Shown here one piece after another: positions 1-10,299 of a stretch of DNA of 64,000 nt. The stretch's first letter is position 1. Each line of letters begins with the position of its first letter. The stretch is from NCBI RefSeq assembly GCF_000426765.1, contig NZ_KE384566.1, positions 591,830 through 655,829 on the forward strand. Direction: 5' to 3'. Source of the DNA: Vibrio litoralis DSM 17657 (GTDB lineage: Bacteria > Pseudomonadota > Gammaproteobacteria > Enterobacterales > Vibrionaceae). The notes under the pieces were generated by a model. It saw only the letters and a list, made by a program, of their open reading frames with translations. It had not been told where the DNA came from and did not search any database. The position numbers and the translations under genes are program-made.

Positions 1-2
1 TT

Positions 3-3000
3 AACGCTACTCAGCAAATAGAGCCATCTCCACTAGAGCAACGCCGTCAACAAAGCCGTGCGGCGCTACAGCAATCAGGAGTTCTGCCTCAAATTAACGC
101 CGAGCAAGAAACCATTGACCTTGCTCGTGCGTATGATCCAAACCGCATGGCGGATATTGAATCTGAAATTAACCGGGATGATTTAAGTGAGCAAGAAATA
201 CAAGCACTAGAAAGCGAAGTGGTTCAACTGGCTGATATTGCACGAGAGCTAGATATATCGCCACTTCAAACATCTATTATGCGCCGTCAAAACGAAAACA
301 TGCGCAATATGGCGAACCGTGAAAAACCACACCAACGAGTTGAGCGTAAACAGTCTGAATATGATCTCGCTAACGCCAAGCCTACCCACAGCCCCGCCAG
401 AATAAAGCAGCAAATTCGCCAACAAATAATTACCCGAATGACGCCGCAAGACGCATCGAATAATTCATTAGTTGATCGCATGGTAGATCTTGAGTATGAG
501 CGTCAATTTCCAACCACTCAGAATGAAGTTGAGACTATTCATAAAAGTGCCGTGCCTGAGTTTGAGCCAATTAGAACAAATGGCCGTAATGTTATTGAGC
601 AAAAAGCAATCGATAGTCGCAATGCTAAGTTGAGCCGTGAGGCTGAGATTGAACGTCAATTACGGGCAAGAAAAGAATCCGCATCGCCACAAATTTCAGA
701 GCAAGAGCAAAGCCTTCGAGAGCAAGCAAGTGCGCAACGTGCCGAATTGGAGCAATCTCAAGCGCAGATAAATCCGAACTGGGTTGGTAAAGTAGATGGA
801 CAAACAACCACTCGAACGTTTGCGCGAGATAAAGAAAACCAACAACGTCAAGCGCGTGAAGAAAAACTTCAGGGTATTCGAAATAGAATTGAAAGCCCGG
901 CATCAAACTTTGGTGATCGCCCAAATAGCATGAAGCTGCGTGAGCAAGGCAAAATTCCAATGCGCGATTTAGCAAGCCGAGTTCAACCAAAAACCAAAGG
1001 CATGAACAAGAGCTTGAAAAAGCGAATTAATGAAGCAAAGGGTTTTGATACTGATCGCGTGCTTCGTGAGTTTCAGCAGCATGAAAAGCGGTTGCAGGCC
1101 TATGAAAAAGAAGCGGTCGCAGCAGCGGAACGCGAAGCGAATAACCCAGAAAACATCGCGAGACGAAAAACCGCTGAGGCGTTATTTGCTGATCACATGG
1201 AGTCGGAGCAGGCTAAAGAGTTTGCCGAGAATTCAATTACTCAAGCCGTTAAGCAAATTAATACAGAGCTGGACAAGGCAGGCAATAAACCATCAACAGT
1301 TTTAGAGTGGGATGGTGAAAATCTTTCAGCGGCAGAAGTAAAGCAGCGATTAAATAATAGCGCTCGTTCTTTAGCGGATAAGTTCATTGGAAAAACCGCT
1401 GCAATGAATGAGAGATTGCGTCAGAAGCGTGAAGCGAACAAGGCATCAAAACCTCAAGACAATAAAAATCAAAATCACGGGGAAGCAGGTAAGCCGGAAG
1501 ATAAATCGCCAGAGCAAGAAAAAGAGCCAAAGACAAATAAAAAACCTGAACCTAAATCAAACACTGGCGCTGAAGATCAGGAAAGTGAAAACCAAGAAGT
1601 AACGATGGAGAGCGGTAACGAGGCTGACAATGCTGAAGCAATAAAGCCTAATATTGAGTCTCATGGCGTATCGGTCACTTACAACCCAGTGTCTAAGCAA
1701 GATCAGGACGAGTACAACCGTAGTACGCATTTAGGAGAAGGGCGAAACTTCAATGCAGAGCTTAACCAGGAAGCGGAATCCGTTATTAATGAGCTTAATG
1801 ATGATAGCGCGTTAGATACCCCAGAGCGACAACAAAAAGCGAGCGAATTAATTAGCCAATATATTAATGATTATGCTGATTTCTATCGCTGGGAATCTCA
1901 ATATGCAAGTAAAAATCCATCATGGTTAGTAACTGGCCGAGCGGGGCACTCTCAAGCACAAGCAGATCGTGCAAATGCTGCTAACGAAAAGCACATGAAT
2001 GAGTTTACTAAGCGTGTCGATGCACTGGATAAGCAACGTAAAAACATCAAGCCACAAGTGGAAGCGGTTCGCAATCAAGAGCAGCAAGCCGAATACGATC
2101 AACAAATGCGAGATCAAAAGCAAAGTAACCTAGAAGCCAAGGTAACCAATTACACTGGTGATGTTTATAACTTTGTGCAAGATGGCCGTAATGAGCTAGC
2201 AAAAGATGCGAGACGCTGGGCCAATCCAAAAGCTGAAAAGGCGCTGGATGAGTTATCGGAAATGGCACCAGATCGTGTTTCACCATTGCTTTTAGCGCTT
2301 GATACTCGAATGCAAAACGCTGGTGGGCTCGTTGCCGTGGTTGGTGCTAGGTCTAATCTAGGTAAAAAGATTAAACCTTTACTTGATAGCGCCAAGGCTG
2401 AACAGGAAAAGCAGACAGAAGAAACCACAAATAAAATTGAAGACTTTGGCGAAACACTGCATGGCGCAAGAAAGCATGAGTGGGGTAAATTTGGTGAGGC
2501 ATTGCGTGCCGACTCAAGTGTTAGCGATGTTGAATCAGAGCCTTTGAGTAAGGCCTTCCCAAAACCAAACTATCAAGCTCTACATAACAACGGTGTTCCT
2601 ATTGATAAGATTGCCGCCATTGCTTTGATCAGAAAGTCGATTCCTGCCAAGCCAAGAGCAAAATGGCGATCAACAAAAAACTGGGCAGATAACGTCCTTA
2701 AACAACGCACGATGGCTAAAGCCTTGATTGATGACGCTGTTAATGTGGAAGACATTCTAGCTGGTGAGCTTGGTGGTCGCAGTTTAGCTCGTATTTATAT
2801 TGATGCCGCTAAGCAGTTGGGTGTAGATAAAATTGACACCTTAATGGAGTTTGAGATCACTGGTGGCTCATACTCAATGGCGAATGGCATTAAATACTCA
2901 CCTTCAAAAAGCTTGTATCAAATTCGCTCTAAGCGATTCCACTCCGATTTTTTCGAAACTCACGAAGAAACGACAAATAAATTGGTTGAACTGGTGAATG

Positions 3001-6000
3001 AGCGCTCTGATACCAACTCAGCGAGCAAGCCAAAGCGAAAAAGAGCCAATTTAAATGTTTATCGCAATCGATATACAGGTGAGGTTTATATTGGTTTAGG
3101 TGTTGGATCTCGCGTAGTAAAAATTAAAGATGGATTTGCCGATGCAAAAGAGGCGCGAGCCCACCTATCGGACAACCAAGCAGAGCTTGAGCAACAGGTC
3201 ATAGATAAGCGTAAGGACTTATCGAAAGAGCAGCGAAATGATGAAAACCGAGATCGAGAAGGTGTTATTTATCGCGAGGGAGATGTAACTCCTGAGCAAT
3301 TTAGTGATGCGTTTGGTTTCCGTGGTGTGCAATTTGGTAATTGGGTGGAGGGTAAGCGTCGCCAAAAAGACCTTAATGACGCTTATGATTCGCTGGTGGA
3401 TTTAGCTAATGTGATCGGCGTGCCTTTAAAAGCGCTATCACTCAATGGTCAATTGGGTTTAGCGTTCGGTGCGCGTGGTAGTGGTGGTAAAAATGCGGCT
3501 GCCGCTCACTATGAACCAGGTAATACCGTAATTAACCTAACCAAGATGAATGGCAAAGGCTCACTGGCTCATGAGTGGTTCCACGCTCTTGATGACTACT
3601 TTGGAGAGTCTGGTTATGTGAGCAATCAAAGAGGCAGTCAAGCAGGCGATATGCGCCCAGAGCTAAAAGCTGCGTTTGATGACGTGGTGAATACCATTGA
3701 AAACCGCACAAGCATAAAAGAGCGCTCGCTAGAGCTGGACAAATACCGCACTGAGCCGTACTGGTCAACGACCGTTGAGATGATCGCTCGCTCATTTGAA
3801 TCTTGGGTTATAGACAAAAATCGTGAAAGCGGCATTACTAACGATTACCTTGCCAATGTGGTGCCAGAATCCGCTATGGAAGCGAACGAATATGCCTACC
3901 CAACACAGCAAGAGCTGAAAGAGGGGCTAGGCGCATCATTCGATCATCTGTTCGACATAATGGATAGCCGCAGTGAGGAGGGTAATGTAGCGTTATTTTC
4001 TCGTGGTGCTGTCAGTGTCGCGACTGCCAGTGAAAGCAAAATTAGGAGTATCCTTCCAAGGGGTGTCGATACCCAGCGGGGCTTTGTCACTCGCGCCGTC
4101 AACCGGGTACTCAATCAAAACGGCCTTGCTCGGGTTGCTGTTCCTATTCAAGTTGTCTCGACGGAGGCGGATCTTCCTCCTCACATTCAGCAGCAGATAG
4201 ATGAACAGGGTGCCAAGGGCGAAATAAAAGGCGTATATGATAAAGGGGCTAACCGAATCTATGTAGTGGCTGATCGTCATAATACTGAATCCTCAGTTGA
4301 AGAAGTTATCTTCCATGAATTAGTGGGTCACCATGGATTGTATAACATGCTAGGGGAAAAGCTAAAACCTGAACTGAATACTATTGCCCTGCGCTTAGGT
4401 GGTGTGAAAGGTGTTGCAGACTTGGCCAAGGGGTTAGGTGTTGATTTATCAGCTTATGAGAAGACCGCAAACGCGCAACTTAAAAGTGGCAAATGGACGC
4501 CTGAACTAGCCCACACAGTTATGGTGGATGAGTTAGTGTCTCATCTGTCTCAACAAAAAAGATTCTCAACCATCATGGATCGTGTTGTCGCTAAAGTTAA
4601 AGCATTACTACGCTCGATGGGCTTTGAGAAATTAGCCAAGTATGGCAAAGCCGAAATTATCGACTTGGTTACTAAAGCTAAAGGCTCGTTAAATAATCCG
4701 CCACCAAAAGGCTCGGGCAGTGATTCCGATACAGCTATGTTTTCACGATCAAGCGACAACGAACTCACGCCAGAGCAAAGAGCAAAAGATGCCAAGGCGA
4801 GAACACAAAATATTAATCGCAATGAGGCTAACAGCCTAAGAGAGGAGGTGGACGCCAAGGCAACGGATAATTATGGAAAGCTTCACATGATTAATCAGAG
4901 AAGGGGAAACGACACCCTTAACACTGATCCGGAACCGGGGCCTCAACAAAATCCTACAATGTCGGCTGATCAAGCCTTGCAGCAAAAACAAAGTAAGCTT
5001 GTTACTCGAATTAAGCGTGCATTAACTAGCAATTCTGCAATGGACGCACTGGGTAAAAATAAGTACGCCATGCTTACACTGCGTCAGATTGCGGAAGTAT
5101 CTGAAAAGGTAAACCCAAGAATGGGCGAGATGATCACTGGCTACCTAGATCGCGTAAATGAAATGATGGTGACTCAAAACACACTCGCAGAAGAAGCAGC
5201 TGAGATTGCTGAAGATATGAGTAAGTGGGCGCGTAAAAACAAAAAAGGTGCCGATGAGCTATTTAGCTTTATGCACGCAGCAACATTGGCCGATGTAGAC
5301 CCATCTAAACCATTTGAATCTATGAAGGAAACACTAGAAGAGCGCATTAAAGTGCTCAATGCTCGCGCTCAAGGGCTGGGCGGTGAAGCGGGTATGATTA
5401 AAGAAATTATGGATGAAATCACCGAATCGAAAAAGCTAATCAAAGGTGAGAAAAATCGACAATTAGCACATACAATGATGCGCCCGAAATGGCACAAGAT
5501 GACGCCAGAGCAAAAGCGTCGCTATAAAGAAATGCGTGATCACTACATTACCCAGCGCGAGCGTATGCAGGAATCACTTATCTCCAATATTGAGCGATCG
5601 ATTGAAGATAAGAAAATGCGCAAAGCAGCCATTGAAAATATCCGGTATGAAAACGAACGAGCATCTAAAGGGCTGTACTTCCCATTGAGTCGCTATGGTG
5701 ATTACTGGGTAAACTTCGCCGATGAGAATGGTGAGCGTCAATTCATCATGTATGAAACCAAAGCGGAAATGGAATCAGCCGTTGAAAGTTTATCTAAAGC
5801 AGGATTCAACGTTAATTTTGGTGAGAAACTGCAATCAGATACCGATATGAACGGCCCGTCACTTGGATTTGTTGCTGATGTAATAGATAGCATTAAAGGG
5901 GCCAAAATGAATGATGGCACCAAGCAGCAACTTACCGATAGCATTTATCAAATGTACCTTAAAACCATGCCTAGTCGCTCACTTCGTCAGAACTTTATTC

Positions 6001-7748
6001 ATCGTAAAGGTGTAGCAGGCTTTAGTAACGACGCCATCCAAGCACTTGCAGATCAAGGATTCCGACAGTCACGACAGCAAGCACGGCTTGATCACATGGA
6101 CATTCTTGATAATGAAATGGAAGCTTTGCACGAGCACATAAAGGCAACACCAAATAATGTTGAAGCAGATCGTATTTACAAAGAAATGGTTAAGCGCCAT
6201 GACTGGGTTCGAAACCCTAAGCGTGCAGCATGGGCACAAAAGTTAACATCACTTGGTTTTACCTGGTTACTGGGTGCCACTCCTGCAGCGGCACTGGTGA
6301 ACTTGACACAAAACGTACAAGTCGCCTTACCTGTTCTTGGTTCTAAGTATGGAATGCTTAACGCCAGTAAAGAAATGGCAAAAGCAACAAAAGAGTTTAT
6401 GCAAGCCAGTGGTAAGCATTGGCGCGGCGGTCGAAATGGTATTGTAGGAAATACACTTACAGGACGTGAAAAAGAGGCATTTAGACAGGCCATCAAACAA
6501 GGCGTTATTGATACCACTCAGGCTAGCGATCTTACTGGCTTGGCGGAAAACCCAACGGCCAAGTATTCTGGAAAGTGGAACAAAGTAATGAATGCCGTTG
6601 GTTTTGCTTTCCAAAAAGCGGAAGTATTTAACCGAGAGGTAACGTTCTTGGCGGCCTATCGTTTGGCCTATGAGAAAAATGGTGATCATGAGCAAGCAAT
6701 TAAGGACGCAATGAAAGCCACCTGGGATAGTCACTTTGATTATGGTTCATTAAACCGCGCACGATTCATGCAAGGTGATATTGCGGCGGTTGCCCTCCAA
6801 TTTAAGCAATATAGCCAGAACATGACTTACTACCTTTGGTCAAATATTATTAAGGCAACTAAAGGCGAGAGTAAAGAAGTCAAAGATCAAGCGAAGAAAC
6901 AGTTATTAGGTACACTTGCTTCAACCTTTATGATCGGTGGCGCAAGTGCACTGCCAATCTCAATTGTTTTAGAGGCAGTAAATGCTGCACAAGATGCCTT
7001 CGGTGATGACGATGAGCCGTTTGATGCTGAGACTGAATTGAAATCCATGCTGACTGGAGCCTTTGGTAAAGACGCCGCACAAGCACTATGGTTTGGTGCG
7101 TCACCATCTATTTCAGGCCGTATTTCATTGAATGACCTTTGGTTGCGTCAAGTTGAAACTGGCACGCCAGCAGATGAGCGTTACATGGAATACATGAAAC
7201 AAGCAATGGGCCCAGTGGTTGGTGGCATAGCCTATAGTTTTGCTCAGGGATTGGATTACATGAGTGATGGTCACTACGGTAGAGGAGCTGAAAAAATGCT
7301 GCCGAAAGCCGGTAGAGACTTACTAAAAACCGTTCGCTATATGAATGAAGAAGGGGTAATGACTAAGAATGGCGCACCAATTACTGATGAGCTTAGCGCT
7401 GCCTCTTTGGTTAAACAAGCAATAGGCTTTACACCTGGTGAGGCAGTTATCCAATACGATGAGAATAATTCGCTGTATAACTACAAAAACCAGTTATCTA
7501 GCCGCCGTAGTAGTTTGATGAACTCATACGCGACCGCCTACCGCTTAGGTGATGAAGAAGCTCGCAAAGAAATAATGAAAAAGATCAAGAGGTGGAATAG
7601 TAGCAAGTATGGCAAGCTTTCACCGATCACCCCTAAAGCATTAAACCAATCTATTCGCATGAGGTTGCGCCAGAAAGAGCAAGCGGTGAACGGTGTGAGC
7701 ATAAATAACAAGTTCCGCCAACTAGCAACTGAATACGACTACTTTTAA
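3..7748 (+). CDS. Giant phage polyvalent protein (PLxRFG type), 5' partial
   Basis: The reading frame is open from base 3, so the ATG at 147 is probably internal and the gene begins outside the window. At least 2,533 residues follow that Met, and residues below are numbered from it. The first ~1,000 residues are Q/E/K/R-rich and likely coiled coil. Near 1050-1290 lies a block typical of large polyvalent phage proteins, with HEWFH at 1142-1146, then ALDDYF and a downstream EMIARSFE helix, as in a gluzincin-type peptidase. A second motif, HELVGHHGL, starts at 1390. PLSRYG at 1846-1851 is the signature of PLxRFG-domain proteins. The last ~450 residues hold hydrophobic helices. Such proteins are thought to be virion proteins ejected with DNA, but that role is inferred. 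It marks the left 10.6 kb as prophage. Confidence 0.85.
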   Translation, partial: NATQQIEPSPLEQRRQQSRAALQQSGVLPQINAEQETIDLARAYDPNRMADIESEINRDDLSEQEIQALESEVVQLADIARELDISPLQTSIMRRQNENMRNMANREKPHQRVERKQSEYDLANAKPTHSPARIKQQIRQQIITRMTPQDASNNSLVDRMVDLEYERQFPTTQNEVETIHKSAVPEFEPIRTNGRNVIEQKAIDSRNAKLSREAEIERQLRARKESASPQISEQEQSLREQASAQRAELEQSQAQINPNWVGKVDGQTTTRTFARDKENQQRQAREEKLQGIRNRIESPASNFGDRPNSMKLREQGKIPMRDLASRVQPKTKGMNKSLKKRINEAKGFDTDRVLREFQQHEKRLQAYEKEAVAAAEREANNPENIARRKTAEALFADHMESEQAKEFAENSITQAVKQINTELDKAGNKPSTVLEWDGENLSAAEVKQRLNNSARSLADKFIGKTAAMNERLRQKREANKASKPQDNKNQNHGEAGKPEDKSPEQEKEPKTNKKPEPKSNTGAEDQESENQEVTMESGNEADNAEAIKPNIESHGVSVTYNPVSKQDQDEYNRSTHLGEGRNFNAELNQEAESVINELNDDSALDTPERQQKASELISQYINDYADFYRWESQYASKNPSWLVTGRAGHSQAQADRANAANEKHMNEFTKRVDALDKQRKNIKPQVEAVRNQEQQAEYDQQMRDQKQSNLEAKVTNYTGDVYNFVQDGRNELAKDARRWANPKAEKALDELSEMAPDRVSPLLLALDTRMQNAGGLVAVVGARSNLGKKIKPLLDSAKAEQEKQTEETTNKIEDFGETLHGARKHEWGKFGEALRADSSVSDVESEPLSKAFPKPNYQALHNNGVPIDKIAAIALIRKSIPAKPRAKWRSTKNWADNVLKQRTMAKALIDDAVNVEDILAGELGGRSLARIYIDAAKQLGVDKIDTLMEFEITGGSYSMANGIKYSPSKSLYQIRSKRFHSDFFETHEETTNKLVELVNERSDTNSASKPKRKRANLNVYRNRYTGEVYIGLGVGSRVVKIKDGFADAKEARAHLSDNQAELEQQVIDKRKDLSKEQRNDENRDREGVIYREGDVTPEQFSDAFGFRGVQFGNWVEGKRRQKDLNDAYDSLVDLANVIGVPLKALSLNGQLGLAFGARGSGGKNAAAAHYEPGNTVINLTKMNGKGSLAHEWFHALDDYFGESGYVSNQRGSQAGDMRPELKAAFDDVVNTIENRTSIKERSLELDKYRTEPYWSTTVEMIARSFESWVIDKNRESGITNDYLANVVPESAMEANEYAYPTQQELKEGLGASFDHLFDIMDSRSEEGNVALFSRGAVSVATASESKIRSILPRGVDTQRGFVTRAVNRVLNQNGLARVAVPIQVVSTEADLPPHIQQQIDEQGAKGEIKGVYDKGANRIYVVADRHNTESSVEEVIFHELVGHHGLYNMLGEKLKPELNTIALRLGGVKGVADLAKGLGVDLSAYEKTANAQLKSGKWTPELAHTVMVDELVSHLSQQKRFSTIMDRVVAKVKALLRSMGFEKLAKYGKAEIIDLVTKAKGSLNNPPPKGSGSDSDTAMFSRSSDNELTPEQRAKDAKARTQNINRNEANSLREEVDAKATDNYGKLHMINQRRGNDTLNTDPEPGPQQNPTMSADQALQQKQSKLVTRIKRALTSNSAMDALGKNKYAMLTLRQIAEVSEKVNPRMGEMITGYLDRVNEMMVTQNTLAEEAAEIAEDMSKWARKNKKGADELFSFMHAATLADVDPSKPFESMKETLEERIKVLNARAQGLGGEAGMIKEIMDEITESKKLIKGEKNRQLAHTMMRPKWHKMTPEQKRRYKEMRDHYITQRERMQESLISNIERSIEDKKMRKAAIENIRYENERASKGLYFPLSRYGDYWVNFADENGERQFIMYETKAEMESAVESLSKAGFNVNFGEKLQSDTDMNGPSLGFVADVIDSIKGAKMNDGTKQQLTDSIYQMYLKTMPSRSLRQNFIHRKGVAGFSNDAIQALADQGFRQSRQQARLDHMDILDNEMEALHEHIKATPNNVEADRIYKEMVKRHDWVRNPKRAAWAQKLTSLGFTWLLGATPAAALVNLTQNVQVALPVLGSKYGMLNASKEMAKATKEFMQASGKHWRGGRNGIVGNTLTGREKEAFRQAIKQGVIDTTQASDLTGLAENPTAKYSGKWNKVMNAVGFAFQKAEVFNREVTFLAAYRLAYEKNGDHEQAIKDAMKATWDSHFDYGSLNRARFMQGDIAAVALQFKQYSQNMTYYLWSNIIKATKGESKEVKDQAKKQLLGTLASTFMIGGASALPISIVLEAVNAAQDAFGDDDEPFDAETELKSMLTGAFGKDAAQALWFGASPSISGRISLNDLWLRQVETGTPADERYMEYMKQAMGPVVGGIAYSFAQGLDYMSDGHYGRGAEKMLPKAGRDLLKTVRYMNEEGVMTKNGAPITDELSAASLVKQAIGFTPGEAVIQYDENNSLYNYKNQLSSRRSSLMNSYATAYRLGDEEARKEIMKKIKRWNSSKYGKLSPITPKALNQSIRMRLRQKEQAVNGVSINNKFRQLATEYDYF

Positions 7749-7760
7749 CCCCTCCCAATA

Positions 7761-7790
7761 GGCAGCCTTAGCAGTAAGGTTGCCGCCTTT
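7761..7790 (+). terminator. Hairpin after the giant phage gene
   Basis: The arms GGCAGCCTTA (7761-7770) and TAAGGTTGCC (7775-7784) pair with one G-U around a GCAG loop. A short T-rich stretch follows. It lies 13 bases after the stop, so it plausibly ends the late transcript and separates it from the cargo genes. Confidence 0.5.
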
Positions 7791-7917
7791 CCCAATCCAC
7801 GACCGTGGTAGTTCAATTCCAAAAATGTGATAGCCTGAGTGTTTATTAGACTGCAATGTCAATTTAATGTTAACTATGTGGTATTAATGCACAATTAACT
7901 CATTGAAAGGATTCGTT

Positions 7918-8715
7918 ATGACAAAGATTTGGCTGGTGGCTTTGGTTTCAGGTGCGTTACTTGGTTGTGGCGGTGGTTCGGGTGGAGATGATTCCAATGG
8001 GTCAACTGAAAACCCTTCGGCAATTATTCCAACCACTCCCGATTATACTGAGTACACATACAAAGGAGACTCGCCATTAGATGATCGAACTATTGCCTCT
8101 TATTATGTAGCTTATGGCTTGTCCTATGTTGCCGCGTATGTAGATCTCGGGCTCGAAACCAAAGATTTTGATTTTGAAGGGTATCAAGATAATACATGCG
8201 ATCAGTACGGAAGTTGGGAGCGATACCGAGAGAATACATATACTGATGAAATAAAATTTTGGTTTTATGACTGCTCCCATGATGGAGTTCAAATCATGAA
8301 CGATGCTTCAACGATGATTTATGAAGAAAACTCATTTAATACAGGCACGACATTTTATAACGATCTATTATCTGCCTCTTATGAGTCATCTGAAACAAAC
8401 TTGGATGGTAAGGGTAATAGTCATTATATCAAATCGTCTAATACTACTTTTGACATTGAGCCTACTCCTTCGGTAGATGTTTTGAATGGTACAGCCATTT
8501 ATGCAGGAACAGCGACCAATGACCTAAAAGCCACATTACAAATGAACAATATTGAGTTTGATACTGGGCTGATAGAAGATAACTTCCCACTATCAGGAAT
8601 TCTAACTGTTACATCATTGGGTCGAATTTGGACTGCTACATTCTTACCAAATGGTTTTGACTTAGAATCGCCAGAGGGTGATGTGCAGTTTCAAGCATGG
8701 AGCGATATAGAGTGA
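7918..8715 (+). CDS. Prophage-borne lipoprotein, unknown function
   Basis: The gene encodes 265 residues. The ATG at 7918 is preferred over an upstream TTG at 7903 because GAAAGGA lies just before it. The N-terminus is a hydrophobic signal ending in LLGC, a lipobox, followed by a Gly/Ser-rich linker, so the mature protein should be lipid-anchored in the envelope. The rest is acidic and rich in aromatic residues and Thr, with no domain I recognise. The region is A+T-richer than the phage gene before it. The stop overlaps the next gene, which implies co-expression. It could be a lysogenic-conversion or surface-exclusion protein; that is inference only. Confidence 0.8.
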   Translation: MTKIWLVALVSGALLGCGGGSGGDDSNGSTENPSAIIPTTPDYTEYTYKGDSPLDDRTIASYYVAYGLSYVAAYVDLGLETKDFDFEGYQDNTCDQYGSWERYRENTYTDEIKFWFYDCSHDGVQIMNDASTMIYEENSFNTGTTFYNDLLSASYESSETNLDGKGNSHYIKSSNTTFDIEPTPSVDVLNGTAIYAGTATNDLKATLQMNNIEFDTGLIEDNFPLSGILTVTSLGRIWTATFLPNGFDLESPEGDVQFQAWSDIE

Positions 8716-8945
8716 TTAGATTAACACTTTCCATTTTTTTAGTATTATTTTCTTACTCATCTATCGCAGGTGCTTTAGGGGGGGAGATGGTTTGCACTGA
8801 AATGAGTAAATGCCAAAAAGGGGATATTATTAGAGTCCACCCTGGCGTTGTTGGATTATATTGCGATTTAGATAAGAAAGTAGTTATGAATGATACATTT
8901 GCTATTTGTTACTACATTGGATACAAGCGAGACTTAAGAAAGTAA
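8712..8945 (+). CDS. Small exported protein with four cysteines
   Basis: The gene encodes 77 residues. I place the start at GTG 8712, which overlaps the lipoprotein stop as GTGA and has GGAG nine bases upstream; an in-frame ATG at 8697 is the alternative. The protein has an N-terminal hydrophobic signal, RLTLSIFLVLFSYSSIAGA, then a short mature part with four Cys (two in CTEMSKC, then YCDL and ICYY). This suggests a disulfide-bonded periplasmic protein. I do not recognise the family. The overlap with the lipoprotein gene suggests translational coupling and a shared role. Confidence 0.7.
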   Translation: MIRLTLSIFLVLFSYSSIAGALGGEMVCTEMSKCQKGDIIRVHPGVVGLYCDLDKKVVMNDTFAICYYIGYKRDLRK

Positions 8946-8979
8946 TAATTAAATCAAAGAATAGATATAAGGCAATGAA

Positions 8980-10299
8980 ATGACAGCTGAGATTGCAATA
9001 TATAATAAGTCGGCAGTGGCTCTGGCTGCTGATTCTGCGGTAACAATTCAAGGTGGTGGCACCCATAAAATTTATAATGGTGCAGAAAAACTATTCGCCT
9101 TGTCTAAAAAACATCCTGTCGGTGTTATGGTTTATGGGGCAGGTTCGTTATGTCGTGTTCCTTGGGAGTTAATAATAAAGCAATATAGAGCGAAAAAATT
9201 ACAGAATCGCAGTTTTTCCACTCTAGAGGCCTATGCAGAAGATTTTTGGGATTACCTTTTGAATTCGGGAAATTTAATTCCTTCGGAGCTGAGAGAAAAT
9301 AATCTTGATGATGGTTTAAAGGAATTTTTTTATAATGGAGTGATACGGCACATTGAGGACCATGAGCTAGAAAAATTTATTACTCGAGAAGGGCAAGCAC
9401 CCAATATAAGAGAAACCTACGATTTAATGGAAAGACGTTGCGAAGATCTGTTAGGTATTTTACCCAAGTTTGATTTTTATCAAAATTTTAACGATGATGA
9501 TTTAGTCGCATTAAATGGATTTGCAGAAGAAAAGGCAACTACTTTCCTACAAAAGTTACCATCGTACGAGCAAGAAGTTCCACCAGAAAGTTTAATATCT
9601 AAATTATCAAGCTTACTTTCAGGTGTCATATGTAGGGATGTTGATTTTGGTCAAAACACAGGGGTTGTTTTTGCTGGATATGGAGATGATGAATACTTTC
9701 CAGTAGTTCTTTCATTCAATGTATTAGGGTTTGCCAACAACAAGATTAGATTTAAAGCCAATAAAAATAAAAGTGCTGCAGGAGGAGTAAGTGGGCTGTG
9801 CGCTTATGCGCAAGAAGATGAAGTAGATGTGTTTCTTTCTGGGATAAGTCGAGGAATTAGAAGTGCTATCGATGAAGACCACAAAAATGCCCTGCAGAGT
9901 GTATTAGATGCATGTTCAGATGCATTAGATAATATTGAAGATGAAGATCAAAGAAAGGAACTTAAAAATAGGATAATTGAACAGAGCTTAAGGGCTTGGG
10001 ACGAAAGTTCAAAAAACATACAAAACCACATTCAAAATTGCTATATTGATAAAGTAGTGGGTATGATAGAATTTTTACCCAAACAAGAATTAGCTGAAAT
10101 GGCTGAATCTATGGTTAATTTGACCGCTTTCAAAAGAAAAGTATCAAATGAGAGTGAAACTGTCGGTGGGCCTATAGATGTAGCTATAATTTCTAAAGGT
10201 GATGGATTTATCTGGGTTCAGAGAAAGCATTACTTCACTAAAGAACTTAATGACCATTACTTTGTAAATCAATCATCAGGAGTGACACAAAATGAATAA
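8980..10299 (+). CDS. Proteasome-like Ntn-hydrolase, 439 aa
   Basis: The N-terminus reads MTAEIAIYNKSAVALAADSA, then a Thr and a nearby HKIY. This resembles the start of proteasome beta and HslV subunits. After Met removal Thr2 would be the nucleophile, the Asp of AADS sits 16 residues later (proteasome Thr1/Asp17), and the Lys of HKIY could be the third catalytic residue. A hydrophobic VGVMVYGAG strand follows, as in Ntn folds. At 439 residues it is about twice the length of HslV, and the C-terminal half is helical and acidic. Proteins of this kind occur as uncharacterised genes in many bacteria. Here it sits in prophage cargo, 34 bases after the small exported gene and overlapping the next small gene. 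The substrate is unknown. Confidence 0.75.
   Translation: MTAEIAIYNKSAVALAADSAVTIQGGGTHKIYNGAEKLFALSKKHPVGVMVYGAGSLCRVPWELIIKQYRAKKLQNRSFSTLEAYAEDFWDYLLNSGNLIPSELRENNLDDGLKEFFYNGVIRHIEDHELEKFITREGQAPNIRETYDLMERRCEDLLGILPKFDFYQNFNDDDLVALNGFAEEKATTFLQKLPSYEQEVPPESLISKLSSLLSGVICRDVDFGQNTGVVFAGYGDDEYFPVVLSFNVLGFANNKIRFKANKNKSAAGGVSGLCAYAQEDEVDVFLSGISRGIRSAIDEDHKNALQSVLDACSDALDNIEDEDQRKELKNRIIEQSLRAWDESSKNIQNHIQNCYIDKVVGMIEFLPKQELAEMAESMVNLTAFKRKVSNESETVGGPIDVAIISKGDGFIWVQRKHYFTKELNDHYFVNQSSGVTQNE

Noticed and set aside
3993..4280. Minus-strand frame of 95 residues with a membrane-like start, inside the giant phage gene
   Set aside because: It lies fully antisense to a long, domain-bearing gene, and its hydrophobic run arises from the complementary strand. 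No ribosome site or neighbour supports it.
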